Source: Pseudescherichia vulneris NBRC 102420
GTDB taxonomy: Bacteria > Pseudomonadota > Gammaproteobacteria > Enterobacterales > Enterobacteriaceae
DNA length: 64,000 nt
Reading direction: 5' to 3'
Assembly (NCBI RefSeq): GCF_000759795.1
Contig: NZ_BBMZ01000013.1
Location: 147,215-211,214 of the forward strand
Below the pieces are notes generated by a model. It searched no databases, was not told the origin of the DNA, and saw only the letters and a program-made list of their open reading frames with translations. Shown here one piece after another: positions 20,439 to 30,617 of the stretch (the stretch's first letter is position 1; each line of letters opens with the position of its first letter). The position numbers and the translations under genes are program-made.

Positions 20439-21685
20439 CAGGGATTAACCTCTCTGCTTTCCGTATCGACGCGATCCTGCGTCTCCATTTCCGGCTGAAC
20501 CGGAGGCTTTACCAGTGAAAGCTTAGGCGTATGGGCAGGCAGCCAGCCCACCATGGCCGGGAATTTTCGCAGGAAGTGGAACACCACCACGCTTTTTGCC
20601 AGGTTCCACCAGGTGCGTTTTGGCACCATAGTTTCATCAACCCGCACGCAGTCGTTCTGCAAAATGCCGTTCAGGTTATCGCGCAGGGTCTGGTTAAAGG
20701 CACGGTCATGAATAATCAGGTTGGCCTCCAGATTAAGCGACAGGCTGAGGGGATCGAGGTTGCTGGAGCCGACGGTGGCCCAGTGATCGTCCATCACTGC
20801 CACCTTGCCGTGCAGCGGACGGCGACGGTACTCATACACCTGCACGCCGCCCTTCACCAGGTAGTTGTAGAGCAGGCGCGCACCCACGGTAACTATGGGC
20901 ATGTCCGGCTCGCCCTGAACAATCAGTTTAACCGTTACGCCACGGCGGGCAGCATTGCGCATCGCATGCAGCAGGCGATAGCCGGGGAAGAAGTAGGCGT
21001 TGGCAATGATCACTTCGCGTTTAGCATTGGCCAGCATCTTGAGGTAGTGGCGCTCAATGTCATCCGCATGATCGTCATTATCGCGCCAGACAAACAGCGC
21101 CTGGGCCTCGCCGGGCTTGCGGTTATCCGGTGCCTGGTGACGACGGCGCTGCCGCCACCAGCGGCGGGTCTGGGCGTGCTCCGGCAGGTTCTCCAGTTCG
21201 AACTGAAGAATATCCTCAACCACCGGGCCTTCAACCCGCACGGCGTAGTCCTGCTTGGCCTCTGGGCCATAGTCGCTCATATGCTCGGCGGAGTAGTTAA
21301 TACCGCCAACAAAGGCCACGGTACTGTCGATCACCACAATCTTACGGTGCATCCGGCGGAACACGTTGGTGCGCATCCCTAACAGCGGCGGGCGCGGATC
21401 GTAGTAGCGGAACACCACGCCAGCGGCGGTGAGCTGGCCGACGAACTCATCGCTGAGATCGGGCGAGCCGTAGCCATCCAGCAGCACCTCAATATTCACG
21501 CCGCGCTGGGCAGCACGCAGCAGCACCGCGTGCAGCTTGCGGCCCACGTCATCTTCGAACCAGATAAAGGTTTCCAGGATCACCTTACGCTGTGCATTAT
21601 CGATTGCCTTGAACACAGCCGGGTAGTATTCATCACCGTTCTCCAGCAGCTGGATGCGGTTTCCTTCTCGCCATCCGCATTTCAT
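20438..21685 (-). CDS. clsB: Cardiolipin synthase B
   Basis: 415 residues. Phospholipase D superfamily enzyme with two HKD motifs: [16 protein letters not shown] and [18 protein letters not shown]. ClsB makes cardiolipin and can also act with phosphatidylethanolamine or glycerol as acceptor in E. coli. No N-terminal membrane hairpin, unlike ClsA. Overlaps ybhP by four bases upstream and ybhN downstream, so one transcriptional unit. Three E. coli partners keep the same order. Confidence 0.96.
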   Translation of the reverse strand: MKCGWREGNRIQLLENGDEYYPAVFKAIDNAQRKVILETFIWFEDDVGRKLHAVLLRAAQRGVNIEVLLDGYGSPDLSDEFVGQLTAAGVVFRYYDPRPPLLGMRTNVFRRMHRKIVVIDSTVAFVGGINYSAEHMSDYGPEAKQDYAVRVEGPVVEDILQFELENLPEHAQTRRWWRQRRRHQAPDNRKPGEAQALFVWRDNDDHADDIERHYLKMLANAKREVIIANAYFFPGYRLLHAMRNAARRGVTVKLIVQGEPDMPIVTVGARLLYNYLVKGGVQVYEYRRRPLHGKVAVMDDHWATVGSSNLDPLSLSLNLEANLIIHDRAFNQTLRDNLNGILQNDCVRVDETMVPKRTWWNLAKSVVVFHFLRKFPAMVGWLPAHTPKLSLVKPPVQPEMETQDRVDTESREVNP

Positions 21686-22443
21686 AGATGTATCTCCGCG
21701 CTCAGTGGGGCATGATCGGACAAATGACGCCAGTTACGCAGCGGCAGCGCCGTAGGCGCGCTGGCGTTGGCGTTCTTAACGTAAATACGGTCAAGACGCA
21801 GCAGCGGCAGGCTGACCGGAAACGTACGCGCCGGTCGGCCCTTTGCCCGGGTAAAGATCTCTTCCAGGCCCGCCTGCTTTTTCAGCGGGTAGTTTGCTTT
21901 GACCCGCCAGTCGTTAAAGTCGCCCGCCACCAGCACCGGCTCCCCTTCTGGGAAGGAGTTAACCCACTCCGCCAGCATGGTGAGCTGGGCCTGGCGATGC
22001 GCCTCGCGTAAGCCCAGATGGACGCAGATAACGTGAATAGGGCGGTTAAGCTGCGGCGGCACAATACGACAGTAGAGCAGGCCGCGTTTTTCGCTGCCGT
22101 CGACAGAGACGTCGCGGTTCTCATAGTGCACTATCGGATAGCGAGAGAGCACCGCGTTGCCGTGATGCCCTTCAGGATAGACGGCGTTACGTCCGTAAGC
22201 GAAGTCGCTCCACATCGTATCGGCCAGAAATTCATAGTGGGTGGTATCGGGCCAGTTTTCCACATGCAGCGGATGGACCTCGTGCGCGCCCATCACCTCT
22301 TGCAGACAGACGATATCCGCGCCGACGGTACGAACCGCGTCGCGGAGCTCTGGTAAAATAAAGCGTTTGTTAAACGCGGTGAAACCCTTGTGCGTATTAA
22401 TCGTAAGAACTTTTAAAGAGAATGGCCGATTCTGTTCTGTCAT
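21682..22443 (-). CDS. ybhP: Endonuclease/exonuclease/phosphatase family protein YbhP
   Basis: 253 residues. The metal-dependent EEP fold is visible: [17 protein letters not shown] (metal-binding glutamate), [17 protein letters not shown] and the final [11 protein letters not shown] with the catalytic histidine. First gene of ybhP-clsB-ybhN. The substrate is unknown; the operon suggests phosphodiester or phospholipid-derived substrates, which is inference. Confidence 0.93.
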   Translation of the reverse strand: MTEQNRPFSLKVLTINTHKGFTAFNKRFILPELRDAVRTVGADIVCLQEVMGAHEVHPLHVENWPDTTHYEFLADTMWSDFAYGRNAVYPEGHHGNAVLSRYPIVHYENRDVSVDGSEKRGLLYCRIVPPQLNRPIHVICVHLGLREAHRQAQLTMLAEWVNSFPEGEPVLVAGDFNDWRVKANYPLKKQAGLEEIFTRAKGRPARTFPVSLPLLRLDRIYVKNANASAPTALPLRNWRHLSDHAPLSAEIHL

Positions 22444-22576
22444 CTTGTATCCCGCCAGTGACGCTGTCCTGTTGGAAATAAAGTGTAGTATCTGTCACAA
22501 AAAGATGCGGCCTTACGGATTTTTCCGTAAAGTCCGGTACTCTCAATAACAGATAAAATTCTTCAGGAGAAAATCC

Positions 22577-22987
22577 ATGAAGTGGCAACAGCGTATTCGT
22601 GTCGCAACCGGCCTCGGTTGCTGGCAGATTGTGTCGCATTTCATCGTCGTGGCGGCGCTGGTAATGGGCTGGATGAGTGGGGCGCTGGTGCGCGTCGGCT
22701 TGAGCCTGTGCGTAGTTTACGGCGTCACGGTGCTGCTGATGCTGGCTCTGCAACGTCATCATGACGGGCGCTGGCGTGAGGTAGGCGATTTTCTTGAGGA
22801 GCTGACCACCTCCTGGTATTTCGGTACCTCTATCATTGCCCTGTGGCTGCTCTCCCGCGTGCTGCACAACGATCTGCTGCTCGCGCCGGTAGGGGTGGCG
22901 ATCCTTGCCGGGCCAGCGGTGCTCTCCCTGCTGACCAAAGATAAGACGCTACGCAACGTTCCGCCTGAACATCGCATAGGCCACTGA
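22577..22987 (+). CDS. ybhQ: Inner membrane protein YbhQ
   Basis: 136 residues with about four hydrophobic segments (residues about 14-32, 36-58, 76-95, 100-118) and a basic start [14 protein letters not shown]. It matches E. coli YbhQ in position and size. Function unknown. A CAGGAG ribosome site precedes the ATG. Its 3' end overlaps that of the convergent ybhR by 39 bp. Confidence 0.9.
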   Translation: MKWQQRIRVATGLGCWQIVSHFIVVAALVMGWMSGALVRVGLSLCVVYGVTVLLMLALQRHHDGRWREVGDFLEELTTSWYFGTSIIALWLLSRVLHNDLLLAPVGVAILAGPAVLSLLTKDKTLRNVPPEHRIGH

Positions 22988-24055
22988 TCCCGTCGTGGCC
23001 GCAATAACCAGCAGCGGCCACAGGCTTCCCCAGACAATATCCAGACTCGCGTCCTTGAGATAGATCTGCTTGGTGATATCGGTAAAGTGGCGAATCGGGT
23101 TAATCCACGTCAGATGCTGTAGCCAGACCGGCATATTCTCCACCGGCGATACGTAGCCGGAGAGCAGGATCGCCGGCATCATAAAGACAAACACGCCGAT
23201 AAACGCCTGCTGCTGCGTAGCGCACAGCGCGGAGATCAGCAGGCCAAAGCCCACCAGCGACAGCCCGTAGATCAGCATGGTGAAATAGAAGAGCAGCAGC
23301 GATCCGGCGAAGGGGATCTGGTAGGCCCAAATACCTATCCCGAGCACGATGCTGGCCTGGAAGGTGGCGACAATCAGGGCCGGAACCGCCTTACCGACAA
23401 AAATCTGCCAGGTGGCGAGGGGCGAAACCAGCAGCTGATCCAGCGTACCCTGTTCCCGCTCGCGGGCCACCGACAGCGAGGTGACAATCATCACGCCGAT
23501 GGTGGTGATCATGGCAATCAGCGACGGCACCACAAACCACTTATAGTCGAGATTGGGGTTATACCAGTTACGTACCACCAGCTCGCTGTTGTTGGGCTTC
23601 GCTTTTCCCGTCATCAGCTCCTGCTGATAGTCCTTTACTACCTGCTGAAGATAGTTGGCGGCAATCTGCGCGCTGTTGGAGTTACGCCCGTCGAGCAGCA
23701 GCTGCATCGGCGCGGGCTGGAAGGTATCGAGATTACGCGAGAAGTCCGCCGGGAAGCGCACCAGCAGCAGCGCCTTTTGCGTATCGAGGGTGGGCCGGAT
23801 CTCCTGCGGGCTGTGTAGCAGCAGGACATGGGTAAAGGCTTTGGCGCGGGCAAAGCGCTGGGTCAGCTCCACCGAATGTCTACCGCTGTCTTCGCTATAG
23901 ATGGCGATAGTGGCGTTGGTCACCTCCAGGGTGGCGGCAAAGGGAAACAGCAGCACCTGGATCAGCACCGGCACAATCAGGATTGCCCGCGTCTGCGGCT
24001 CCCGCAGCAGGGATTGCAGCTCTTTGCGAATCAGCGTCCATAAGCGGTGAAACAT
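22949..24055 (-). CDS. ybhR: ABC exporter permease YbhR
   Basis: 368 residues from the ATG giving [14 protein letters not shown]; the open frame continues upstream into the REP array but that part is not family-like. ABC-2 type permease: one N-terminal helix (about 22-42), a large periplasmic domain, then five or six C-terminal helices with [15 protein letters not shown], the family coupling motif. With YbhS it forms the membrane part of the YbhFSR exporter. Unlike a tightly overlapped operon, it is separated from ybhS by the 300-bp repeat array. Confidence 0.94.
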   Translation of the reverse strand: MFHRLWTLIRKELQSLLREPQTRAILIVPVLIQVLLFPFAATLEVTNATIAIYSEDSGRHSVELTQRFARAKAFTHVLLLHSPQEIRPTLDTQKALLLVRFPADFSRNLDTFQPAPMQLLLDGRNSNSAQIAANYLQQVVKDYQQELMTGKAKPNNSELVVRNWYNPNLDYKWFVVPSLIAMITTIGVMIVTSLSVAREREQGTLDQLLVSPLATWQIFVGKAVPALIVATFQASIVLGIGIWAYQIPFAGSLLLFYFTMLIYGLSLVGFGLLISALCATQQQAFIGVFVFMMPAILLSGYVSPVENMPVWLQHLTWINPIRHFTDITKQIYLKDASLDIVWGSLWPLLVIAATTGSVAYAMFRRNVA

Positions 24056-24080
24056 AGTGTTATCCTCTTTTTTCGCAGAT

Positions 24081-24370
24081 GCATCCTGTAGGTCGGGCAA
24101 ACGCAGTGCCGCCCGGCATGACGGAGTCAACAGATAAACGCCCGGTGGCGCTACGCTTACCGGGCCTACAACCGCACCATGCATCCTGTAGGTCGGGCAA
24201 ACGCAGTGCCGCCCGGCATGACGGAGTCAACAGATACACGCCCGGTGGCGCTTCGCTTACCGGGCCTACAACCGCACCATGCATCCTGTAGGCCGGGCAA
24301 ACGCAGTGCCGCCCGGCATGACGGAGTCAACAGATACACGCCCGGTGGCGCTACGCTTACCGGGCCTACA
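24081..24370. repeat. Three tandem 100-bp REP-pair (BIME-like) units
   Basis: Units begin at 24081, 24181 and 24281 with an exact 100-base period; the third ends near 24370. Each has two opposed REP motifs, CTGTAGG(T/C)CGGGCAAACG with GTGCCGCCCGGCAT and CCCGGTGGCGCT with CTTACCGGGCCTACA. Units differ at only a few bases. The array lies inside the cecR-ybhGFSR operon between ybhS and ybhR. Confidence 0.92.
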
Positions 24371-24393
24371 AGGTAACCACATCGGCATAAGCA

Positions 24394-25527
24394 TCAATCC
24401 AATCGCCGTTTGGTTTTCAGCCACGTCAGGCCGATAAACATCACCGCTGACGCCAGCAAAAACAGCGTATTTACAATCAGCACCACCGGGATATTGCCCG
24501 CCAGAAACAGGCTTTGCAGGGTGCTAACGAAATAGCGGGCCGGAATAATCCACGTCACCGCGCGGATCACCGCCGGCATGCTGTCGATCTGAAAGATAAA
24601 GCCCGACAGCATAATCGACGGCAGAAACGCCGCATTGAGCGCCACCTGCGCGGCGTTAAACTGGTTGCGGGTCACGGTGGAGATAAGCAGCCCCATCCCC
24701 AGGGTGCTGAGCAAAAACAGGCTGCTGATAAAAAACAGCAGGATCAGCGAGCCGCGGTAGGGCACGCCGAGGATAAACACCGAGACCAGCATGCAGAGCA
24801 GCATCGCCAGCATGCCGAGGAAGTAGTAGGGGATCAGCTTGCAGAGCAGCAGCTCGACGCGGGTCACCTCTGTCGAGAGCAGGGCCTCCATGGTGCCGCG
24901 CTCCCACTCGCGAGCGATCACCAGCGAGGTCAGGATGGCCCCGATCACCGTCATGATGATGGTCACCGCGCCGGGGATAATAAAGTGCTGGCTGATGGCG
25001 GCAGGGTTAAACCAGTAGCGGGTCTGGACGTCGATCAGCGGCTCAAAGGTTTCGCCCCGATCCTCCGCCCGCTGCATCTGCCACAGCTGCCAGATCCCCT
25101 CCGCGTAGCCCTGTACGAAGTTAGCGGTGTTCGGCTCGCTGCCGTCGGTAATCACCTGAATGGGCGCATCAACGCCGGGGTGCGCCATGTTGGCGGCGAA
25201 ATCCACCGGGATCACCACCATGCCGCGTATGCGTCCGGCCTGCATTTTGGCAATCAATTCCTGACGGCTGTCGCTGATGGTGGCATCGATATAGGGCGAA
25301 CCGGTCATGGCGTGGGCGAAGTCCAGCGCCTCTTCGCTGCGCTGCTCCAGCAGGATCCCCACCCGCAGACGGCTGGAGTCGAGATTAATGCCGTAGCCAA
25401 AGATAAAAAGCAGCAGGAGAGGGATCAGCACGGCAATCAGCCAGCTGCTGGGGTCGCGTACGATCTGCCGCGTCTCTTTGATGCAGAGGGCGCGGACTCG
25501 CCGCCATGACACTGCGTTAGTGCTCAT
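24394..25527 (-). CDS. ybhS: ABC exporter permease YbhS
   Basis: 377 residues from ATG 25527 ([15 protein letters not shown]), the E. coli length; an ATG two codons upstream is also possible. ABC-2 permease with helix at about 30-50, a periplasmic domain containing [14 protein letters not shown], the coupling motif [15 protein letters not shown] and five C-terminal helices. Pairs with YbhR. The start lies 11 bases inside the 3' end of ybhF. Confidence 0.95.
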   Translation of the reverse strand: MSTNAVSWRRVRALCIKETRQIVRDPSSWLIAVLIPLLLLFIFGYGINLDSSRLRVGILLEQRSEEALDFAHAMTGSPYIDATISDSRQELIAKMQAGRIRGMVVIPVDFAANMAHPGVDAPIQVITDGSEPNTANFVQGYAEGIWQLWQMQRAEDRGETFEPLIDVQTRYWFNPAAISQHFIIPGAVTIIMTVIGAILTSLVIAREWERGTMEALLSTEVTRVELLLCKLIPYYFLGMLAMLLCMLVSVFILGVPYRGSLILLFFISSLFLLSTLGMGLLISTVTRNQFNAAQVALNAAFLPSIMLSGFIFQIDSMPAVIRAVTWIIPARYFVSTLQSLFLAGNIPVVLIVNTLFLLASAVMFIGLTWLKTKRRLD

Positions 25528-27256
25528 TGGCATGCTCCTTATCCCAGCTGTTGATCAGCCGAATAAACGCCTGCTCCATGGTCGGGTCCGCCTGTTCAGT
25601 GTCTGCGGCCTGGGCTTTCAGATCGTCCGGCGTGCCGTGGGCGATCAGCTTCCCGCGATAGACCAGCCCGATGCGGTCGCAATACTCCGCCTCATCCATA
25701 AAGTGGGTGGTGACCATCACGGTGACGCCTTTCTCTACCATGCTGTTGATATGCAGCCAGAACTCGCGGCGGGTGAGGGGATCGACGCCAGACGTTGGCT
25801 CGTCAAGAAACAGGATGTCCGGCTCGTGCATCAGCGAGCAGGCCAACGCCAGCCGCTGCTTGAAGCCCAGCGGCAGGGCGTCGGTGGCGTGGGAGGCGAT
25901 GCTGGTCAGGCTGAAGGCCTCGCTCATGCGGGCGATCTTCTCGTTCTGCGCCCGCCCGCGCAGGCCGTAGACCCCGGAGAAGAAGCGCAGGTTCTGCTCC
26001 ACGGTGAGGTTGCCGTAGAGAGAGAACTTCTGCGCCATATAGCCCAGCCGCTGGCGGGCTTTGCCAGAGCTGACCTTCAGATCCATGCCCAGCACCAGCG
26101 CCTTGCCAGCGGTGGGAACCAGCAGGCCGCACATCATCTTAAAGGTGGTAGATTTGCCTGCACCGTTTGGCCCCAGCAGGCCGAAGATCTCTCCGCGCTT
26201 CACGGCAAAGTCGACGTTATCGGTCGCCGCAAAGTCACCAAATTTTTTGGTCAGCGATTTTGCCTCAATCACCGTCTCCTCCGGCGATCCCTCCACGGTA
26301 TGCAGGATCGCGCCGAGAGGCGACTCCTGCGTTCCTGCCCCGCCAAGCAGGTCGATAAACGCATCCTCAAAGCGCGGCGTGGTTTCGGCTATCTCAATCT
26401 CCGGCATCCCCTCCGCGCGGCGAATATCCTCTGCGCTGGCCTCTTTCTTGAGGATCAGGCGCACCGAGCGACCCTGGATCATGCCGTCGCTCACCTGGGG
26501 CAGCCGCAGCACCCGCCGCAGCAGCCTGCGGTTGGATTCCTGCGGGCTGTGCAGCAGAAAGCTGCGCCCGGCCATGCTCTGGGTCAGCGTCGTGGGCTGG
26601 CCCTGATACAGCAGCTCCCCTTCGTTGAGCAGCAGCACGTCGCGGCACTGCTCGGCTTCATCAAGATAGGAGGTGCTCCAGAGGATCAGCATCCCTTCGC
26701 CCGCCAGTTCGTGCACCATCTGCCACAGCTCGCGGCGGGAGATCGGATCGACGCCGACGCCGGGTTCATCCAATAACAGCACTTTCGGTTCGCCCACCAG
26801 GGTACAGGCCAGGCCCAGCTTCTGCTTCATCCCGCCGGAGAGCTTGCCCGCCAGCCGGTTGGTAAAGGGGCCGAGGGCGGTAAACTCCAGCAGCCGGGCG
26901 AAGGTTTTCTGCCGCGTGTCACCCACCACGCTGCGCAAATCGGCATACAGGGTCAGGTTCTCCATCACCGTCAGATCCTCGTACAGGCCAAACTTCTGCG
27001 GCATATAGCCCAGCGAGGCGTGCAGAGCGCGATCGTCTTTTATGGGATCGAGGCCCAGCACGCTGGCGGAGCCCGCGTCAGGCTTGAGCAGCCCGGCAAG
27101 CATGCGCATCAGCGTGGTTTTACCCGCCCCGTCAGGGCCGACCAGTCCGGTTACGTACCCGCTTTGGATGGTACAGGTGAGGGGCGCGACGGCGGGCTTG
27201 TCCATGTCGGCAAAGCGTTTTACCAGGCCATTAAGCCGGATCGCCGTGTCACTCAT
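25517..27256 (-). CDS. ybhF: Tandem ABC ATPase YbhF
   Basis: 579 residues from ATG 27256 ([15 protein letters not shown]). Two nucleotide-binding domains in one chain: first Walker [10 protein letters not shown], signature LSGGMKQKL and [13 protein letters not shown]; second Walker [11 protein letters not shown], degenerate signature LPLGFKQRL and [13 protein letters not shown]. ATPase of the YbhFSR exporter, which in E. coli has been linked to drug and cation tolerance. Overlaps ybhG by eight bases. Confidence 0.95.
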   Translation of the reverse strand: MSDTAIRLNGLVKRFADMDKPAVAPLTCTIQSGYVTGLVGPDGAGKTTLMRMLAGLLKPDAGSASVLGLDPIKDDRALHASLGYMPQKFGLYEDLTVMENLTLYADLRSVVGDTRQKTFARLLEFTALGPFTNRLAGKLSGGMKQKLGLACTLVGEPKVLLLDEPGVGVDPISRRELWQMVHELAGEGMLILWSTSYLDEAEQCRDVLLLNEGELLYQGQPTTLTQSMAGRSFLLHSPQESNRRLLRRVLRLPQVSDGMIQGRSVRLILKKEASAEDIRRAEGMPEIEIAETTPRFEDAFIDLLGGAGTQESPLGAILHTVEGSPEETVIEAKSLTKKFGDFAATDNVDFAVKRGEIFGLLGPNGAGKSTTFKMMCGLLVPTAGKALVLGMDLKVSSGKARQRLGYMAQKFSLYGNLTVEQNLRFFSGVYGLRGRAQNEKIARMSEAFSLTSIASHATDALPLGFKQRLALACSLMHEPDILFLDEPTSGVDPLTRREFWLHINSMVEKGVTVMVTTHFMDEAEYCDRIGLVYRGKLIAHGTPDDLKAQAADTEQADPTMEQAFIRLINSWDKEHANEH

Positions 27257-28244
27257 TATGCTGTCCATCGTTAAACCGGACGGTGATCGGCATCCCCTGG
27301 CGTAGGGCGTCATCGGCGTCAGTCACAATGATGCGCAGGCGATAGACCAGATCGGTACGCAGATCCGGCGTTTCGACGGTTTTCGGCGTGAACTCGGCGG
27401 TGGGGGAGACGAAGCCTACCTTGCCGTGATACGGCCTGTCTGGGCGACCATCGGTATAGAGCAGCAGTTCGCTGCCGGGTTTCGCCCGGCCCAGATTAGG
27501 TTCATCTATATAGGCACGCACCCATACCGGGCGGGTCAGCGACAGAGTCAGCACGGTGCTGCCCGCATTGAGCATGCTGCCTGGCTCTACGGCGCGGGTC
27601 ATCAGCGTGCCGTCGGCGGGGGCGACCAGGGTCGTATCATGCAGATCCAGTTCGGCCTGGGCCAGCTGGGCCTGAGCCTGTTCGAGGCTGGCCTTCGCCT
27701 GGGCGATATCCTGCGGGCGATTGCCGGTGCGGTACTGGCTCAGCTTATCCTCGGCGGATTTCAGCGTCGCTCGGGCCTGATCCCGGGACGAGCGGGCGTT
27801 TTCCAGATCGTTGGCGGAAATGGTGCGGCTTTTCCACAGCCCCTGTTGGCGAGCGTAGAAGTTCTGCGCGTAGTCGTAAGCGGCTTTGGCCTGCCGTACC
27901 GCCGCCTCGGTCTGGGCGATCTCCTCGTCGCGATAGCCCGCCTGCATCAGGTCGTACTGCGCCTGGGCGACGGCGACGCTGGCGTTGGCCTGCATCAGCG
28001 CATTTTCATAGGGCGCTTTGTCCAGTGTTCCCAATACCTGACCGGCTTTAATCGCATCCCCCTCGTCAACGGCAAGGGAGGCCAGGCGACCGCCGACGCG
28101 AAAGCTCATATTGACCGTGCGGATATCGACGTTGCCGTAGAGGGTCAAGCCACGATCCTGCTGGCTCTGATACCACAGCCAGCCGCCGACGGCAGCAGCG
28201 ATGACAACAACCACCGCCAGCAGGGCGATGACGGGTTTTTTCAT
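27249..28244 (-). CDS. ybhG: HlyD-family periplasmic adaptor YbhG
   Basis: 331 residues. An N-terminal membrane anchor (about 5-24) is followed by the lipoyl-like half-motif, a long alpha-helical hairpin rich in Ala and Gln (about 75-200) and the second lipoyl and beta-barrel part ending in GMPITVRF. Links YbhFSR to the outer membrane factor, presumably TolC. Overlaps cecR by four bases and ybhF by eight. Confidence 0.94.
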   Translation of the reverse strand: MKKPVIALLAVVVVIAAAVGGWLWYQSQQDRGLTLYGNVDIRTVNMSFRVGGRLASLAVDEGDAIKAGQVLGTLDKAPYENALMQANASVAVAQAQYDLMQAGYRDEEIAQTEAAVRQAKAAYDYAQNFYARQQGLWKSRTISANDLENARSSRDQARATLKSAEDKLSQYRTGNRPQDIAQAKASLEQAQAQLAQAELDLHDTTLVAPADGTLMTRAVEPGSMLNAGSTVLTLSLTRPVWVRAYIDEPNLGRAKPGSELLLYTDGRPDRPYHGKVGFVSPTAEFTPKTVETPDLRTDLVYRLRIIVTDADDALRQGMPITVRFNDGQHNE

Positions 28245-28918
28245 GGCTTCAGGCTCCTTTGCGTTAGGCCAAGCAGGATCAGATCAAGATGGCAGGCGAT
28301 AACCTCATTAATCTGCGCGACGCTATTCTCATCAAACTCTGTCCAGCCGGTGCGGAGCAAAATGGTCTCCCGGCCCAGACGGAAGGCCAGCACCTCGCCC
28401 AGCAGGGCATGGGTATGCAAAATAGTCTGCGTATCCGCGGGATCGCGGCCGGTATAGGCGGCGATAAGCTCGGTCAGGTGGGTATGCATTGGCGCGATGA
28501 CCCGATCGTGAACGCGCTGATAGGCCGCGGTGGGGGAGAGCTGTTCCCGAGAGATAAATTTGCTCAGGCTCAGCGTATCGTCCTGGGTCAGGAGCTGGAT
28601 CATATTGCCGCAGGCGTTAAGGATCAGCTGGCGGATGGCGTCCCGATCCGGCTCGGGGGCGCTAAGCAGCGCGGCGGCGGCCTCCACCAGCGGCTGAAAC
28701 TGGCTACCGATAAAGTCGGCGATCCAGTCGGCGCAGGCGAGATAGAGATCCTCTTTCGATCCAAAGTAGTAGGGGATTGCCGCGATGTTCTGCCCAGCCT
28801 GCGCGGCGATATCGCGGGTCGTAGCGTGCAGGCCGTATTCACCAAACTGGGCCAGGGCGGCGGCAATCAGCTGACGCTTCGCGTTTTCACCTTTTGTTGT
28901 GGTCGGGATAGTATTCAT
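28241..28918 (-). CDS. cecR: TetR-family regulator CecR (YbiH)
   Basis: 225 residues. N-terminal TetR DNA-binding domain: [40 protein letters not shown], regions about 17-56 with the helix-turn-helix in the middle. The C-terminal DUF1956-like domain senses an unknown ligand. In E. coli CecR controls ybhGFSR and rhlE and alters sensitivity to cefoperazone and chloramphenicol. Here it heads the same operon and a perfect palindrome lies just upstream, facing rhlE. Confidence 0.94.
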   Translation of the reverse strand: MNTIPTTTKGENAKRQLIAAALAQFGEYGLHATTRDIAAQAGQNIAAIPYYFGSKEDLYLACADWIADFIGSQFQPLVEAAAALLSAPEPDRDAIRQLILNACGNMIQLLTQDDTLSLSKFISREQLSPTAAYQRVHDRVIAPMHTHLTELIAAYTGRDPADTQTILHTHALLGEVLAFRLGRETILLRTGWTEFDENSVAQINEVIACHLDLILLGLTQRSLKP

Positions 28919-28931
28919 AGCGTCGCAAAAA

Positions 28932-28953
28932 ATTAATCAATCGATTGATTAAT
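28932..28953. promoter_or_regulatory. Probable CecR operator
   Basis: A perfect 22-base palindrome with core TTAATCAATCGATTGATTAA stands 14 bases before the cecR start, in the cecR-rhlE divergent region. Its position and symmetry fit the operator of the adjacent TetR repressor; assignment is inference from context. Confidence 0.75.
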
Positions 28954-29150
28954 ATTATGTCGGTTTTTTGAGCATGTCTACGCAGGCGGAGAATTATTTT
29001 GTTAATGAATGGACGCGGGATATTTTATGCGCCACATCACAAAAGCTGCTACACTGCGCCTCTTCATGACACTGTGGTTTTTGTCATCTGTTTCGTTACC
29101 TATCTCCCTGAAAACTACACCTGAAACGGTCGGGGCGGTTCGGAGTTGTT

Positions 29151-30518
29151 ATGTCTTTTGAAGCACTGGGTTTAGACCCTGAGATCCTGCGCGCCGTTGC
29201 CGAGCAGGGCTACCGCGAACCTACCCCTATCCAGCAGCAGGCGATCCCCGCCGTGCTGCAGGGGCGCGACCTGATGGCCAGCGCCCAGACCGGTACCGGT
29301 AAAACCGCTGGCTTTACCCTGCCTCTGTTGCAGCGTCTTATTTCCAGCGAACCCCATGCCAAAGGCCGTCGCCCGGTGCGGGCGCTGATCCTCACCCCAA
29401 CCCGCGAGCTGGCGGCCCAGGTGGGTGAGAACGTGCGGGAGTACAGTCAGTACCTCAACGTGCGTTCGCTGGTGGTTTTCGGTGGCGTGAGCATTAATCC
29501 ACAGATGATGAAGCTGCGCGGCGGCGTTGACGTGCTGGTCGCTACCCCAGGCCGTCTGCTGGATCTGGAGCACCAGAACGCCGTTAAGCTCGACGGCATT
29601 GAGATCCTGGTGCTGGACGAAGCGGACCGCATGCTTGACATGGGCTTTATCCACGATATTCGCCGCGTGCTGGCGAAGCTGCCGGCCAAGCGTCAGAACC
29701 TGCTCTTCTCCGCGACCTTCTCGGATGAGATCAAAACCCTGGCGGAGAAGCTGCTGCATAATCCGCTGGAGATCGAAGTGGCGCGTCGCAACACCGCCTC
29801 CGAGCAGGTTACTCAGCATGTGCACTTCGTTGATAAGAAACGCAAGCGGGAGCTGCTGTCGCAGATGATCGGCGAGGGCAACTGGCAGCAGGTGCTGGTC
29901 TTTACCCGCACCAAGCACGGTGCCAACCACCTGGCAGAGCAGCTGAATAAAGACGGTATCCGCAGCGCCGCGATCCACGGTAACAAGAGCCAGGGCGCAC
30001 GTACCCGGGCGCTGGACGATTTCAAATCCGGCGACATCCGCGTGCTGGTGGCGACCGATATTGCTGCCCGTGGCCTGGATATTGAAGAGCTGCCGCACGT
30101 CGTTAACTACGAGCTGCCGAACGTGCCGGAAGACTACGTGCACCGCATCGGTCGTACCGGTCGTGCCGCGGCTACCGGCGAAGCGCTGTCGCTGGTCTGT
30201 GTCGACGAGCACAAGCTGCTGCGCGACATTGAGCGCCTGCTGAAAAAAGAGATCCCACGCATTGCCCTGCCGGGCTATGAGCCGGACGCCTCTATCAAAG
30301 CTGAGCCGATCCAAAACGGTCGCCAGCAGCGTGGCGGCGGCGGCGGTGGTGGACGCGGGCAGGGCGGTGGTCGTGGCCAGCAGCAGCCGCGCCGTAGCGA
30401 AGGTCGCAGCGAAGGCGGCGCGCCGAAATCAAGCCAGCCGCGCCGCAGTGGCGATGCGAAACCCGCCGGGGAGCAGGCGCGCCGTCGCCGTCCGCGCAAG
30501 CCAGCGGCATCGCAGTAA
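29151..30518 (+). CDS. rhlE: ATP-dependent RNA helicase RhlE
   Basis: 455 residues. DEAD-box helicase with Q motif, [10 protein letters not shown] (motif I), [18 protein letters not shown] (motif II), SATFSDE (motif III) and HRIGRTGRA (motif VI). The C terminus from about residue 385 is a flexible glycine/arginine/glutamine-rich tail with a run of glycines, used for RNA binding. Involved in ribosome assembly in E. coli. Divergent from cecR. Confidence 0.97.
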   Translation: MSFEALGLDPEILRAVAEQGYREPTPIQQQAIPAVLQGRDLMASAQTGTGKTAGFTLPLLQRLISSEPHAKGRRPVRALILTPTRELAAQVGENVREYSQYLNVRSLVVFGGVSINPQMMKLRGGVDVLVATPGRLLDLEHQNAVKLDGIEILVLDEADRMLDMGFIHDIRRVLAKLPAKRQNLLFSATFSDEIKTLAEKLLHNPLEIEVARRNTASEQVTQHVHFVDKKRKRELLSQMIGEGNWQQVLVFTRTKHGANHLAEQLNKDGIRSAAIHGNKSQGARTRALDDFKSGDIRVLVATDIAARGLDIEELPHVVNYELPNVPEDYVHRIGRTGRAAATGEALSLVCVDEHKLLRDIERLLKKEIPRIALPGYEPDASIKAEPIQNGRQQRGGGGGGGRGQGGGRGQQQPRRSEGRSEGGAPKSSQPRRSGDAKPAGEQARRRRPRKPAASQ

Positions 30519-30526
30519 TAATCCTG

Positions 30527-30556
30527 AAGCCCGGCCGCAAAGCCGGGCTTTTCTTT
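30527..30556 (+). terminator. Intrinsic terminator after rhlE
   Basis: AAGCCCGG and CCGGGCTT flank an eight-base loop and are followed by TTCTTTT. It lies nine bases after the rhlE stop. Confidence 0.88.
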
Positions 30557-30583
30557 TGCGGCATGCCGACGATCGTGAGACAA

Positions 30584-30603
30584 TAGTGGCTGTTTATACA
30601 GTA
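30584..30603. promoter_or_regulatory. Degenerate LexA box upstream of dinG
   Basis: TAGTGGCTGTTTATACAGTA aligns with the E. coli dinG SOS box, which is itself unusual (TTG-N10-CAG). Here the left half reads GTG, one step further from CTG; the right half TACAGTA is intact. It is 14 bases before the dinG ATG. Confidence 0.7.
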
Positions 30604-30617
30604 TTTCAGGTCTCCCG

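Noticed and set aside
24079..24376. Short frames and possible CRISPR-like pattern in the 100-bp repeats
   Set aside because: Only three units, whole-unit identity with no spacers and internal REP palindromes; the frames are repeat-coded and not genes.
29172..30314. 380-codon frame antisense to rhlE
   Set aside because: rhlE is a fully supported gene on the other strand and the antisense product has no recognisable domain.
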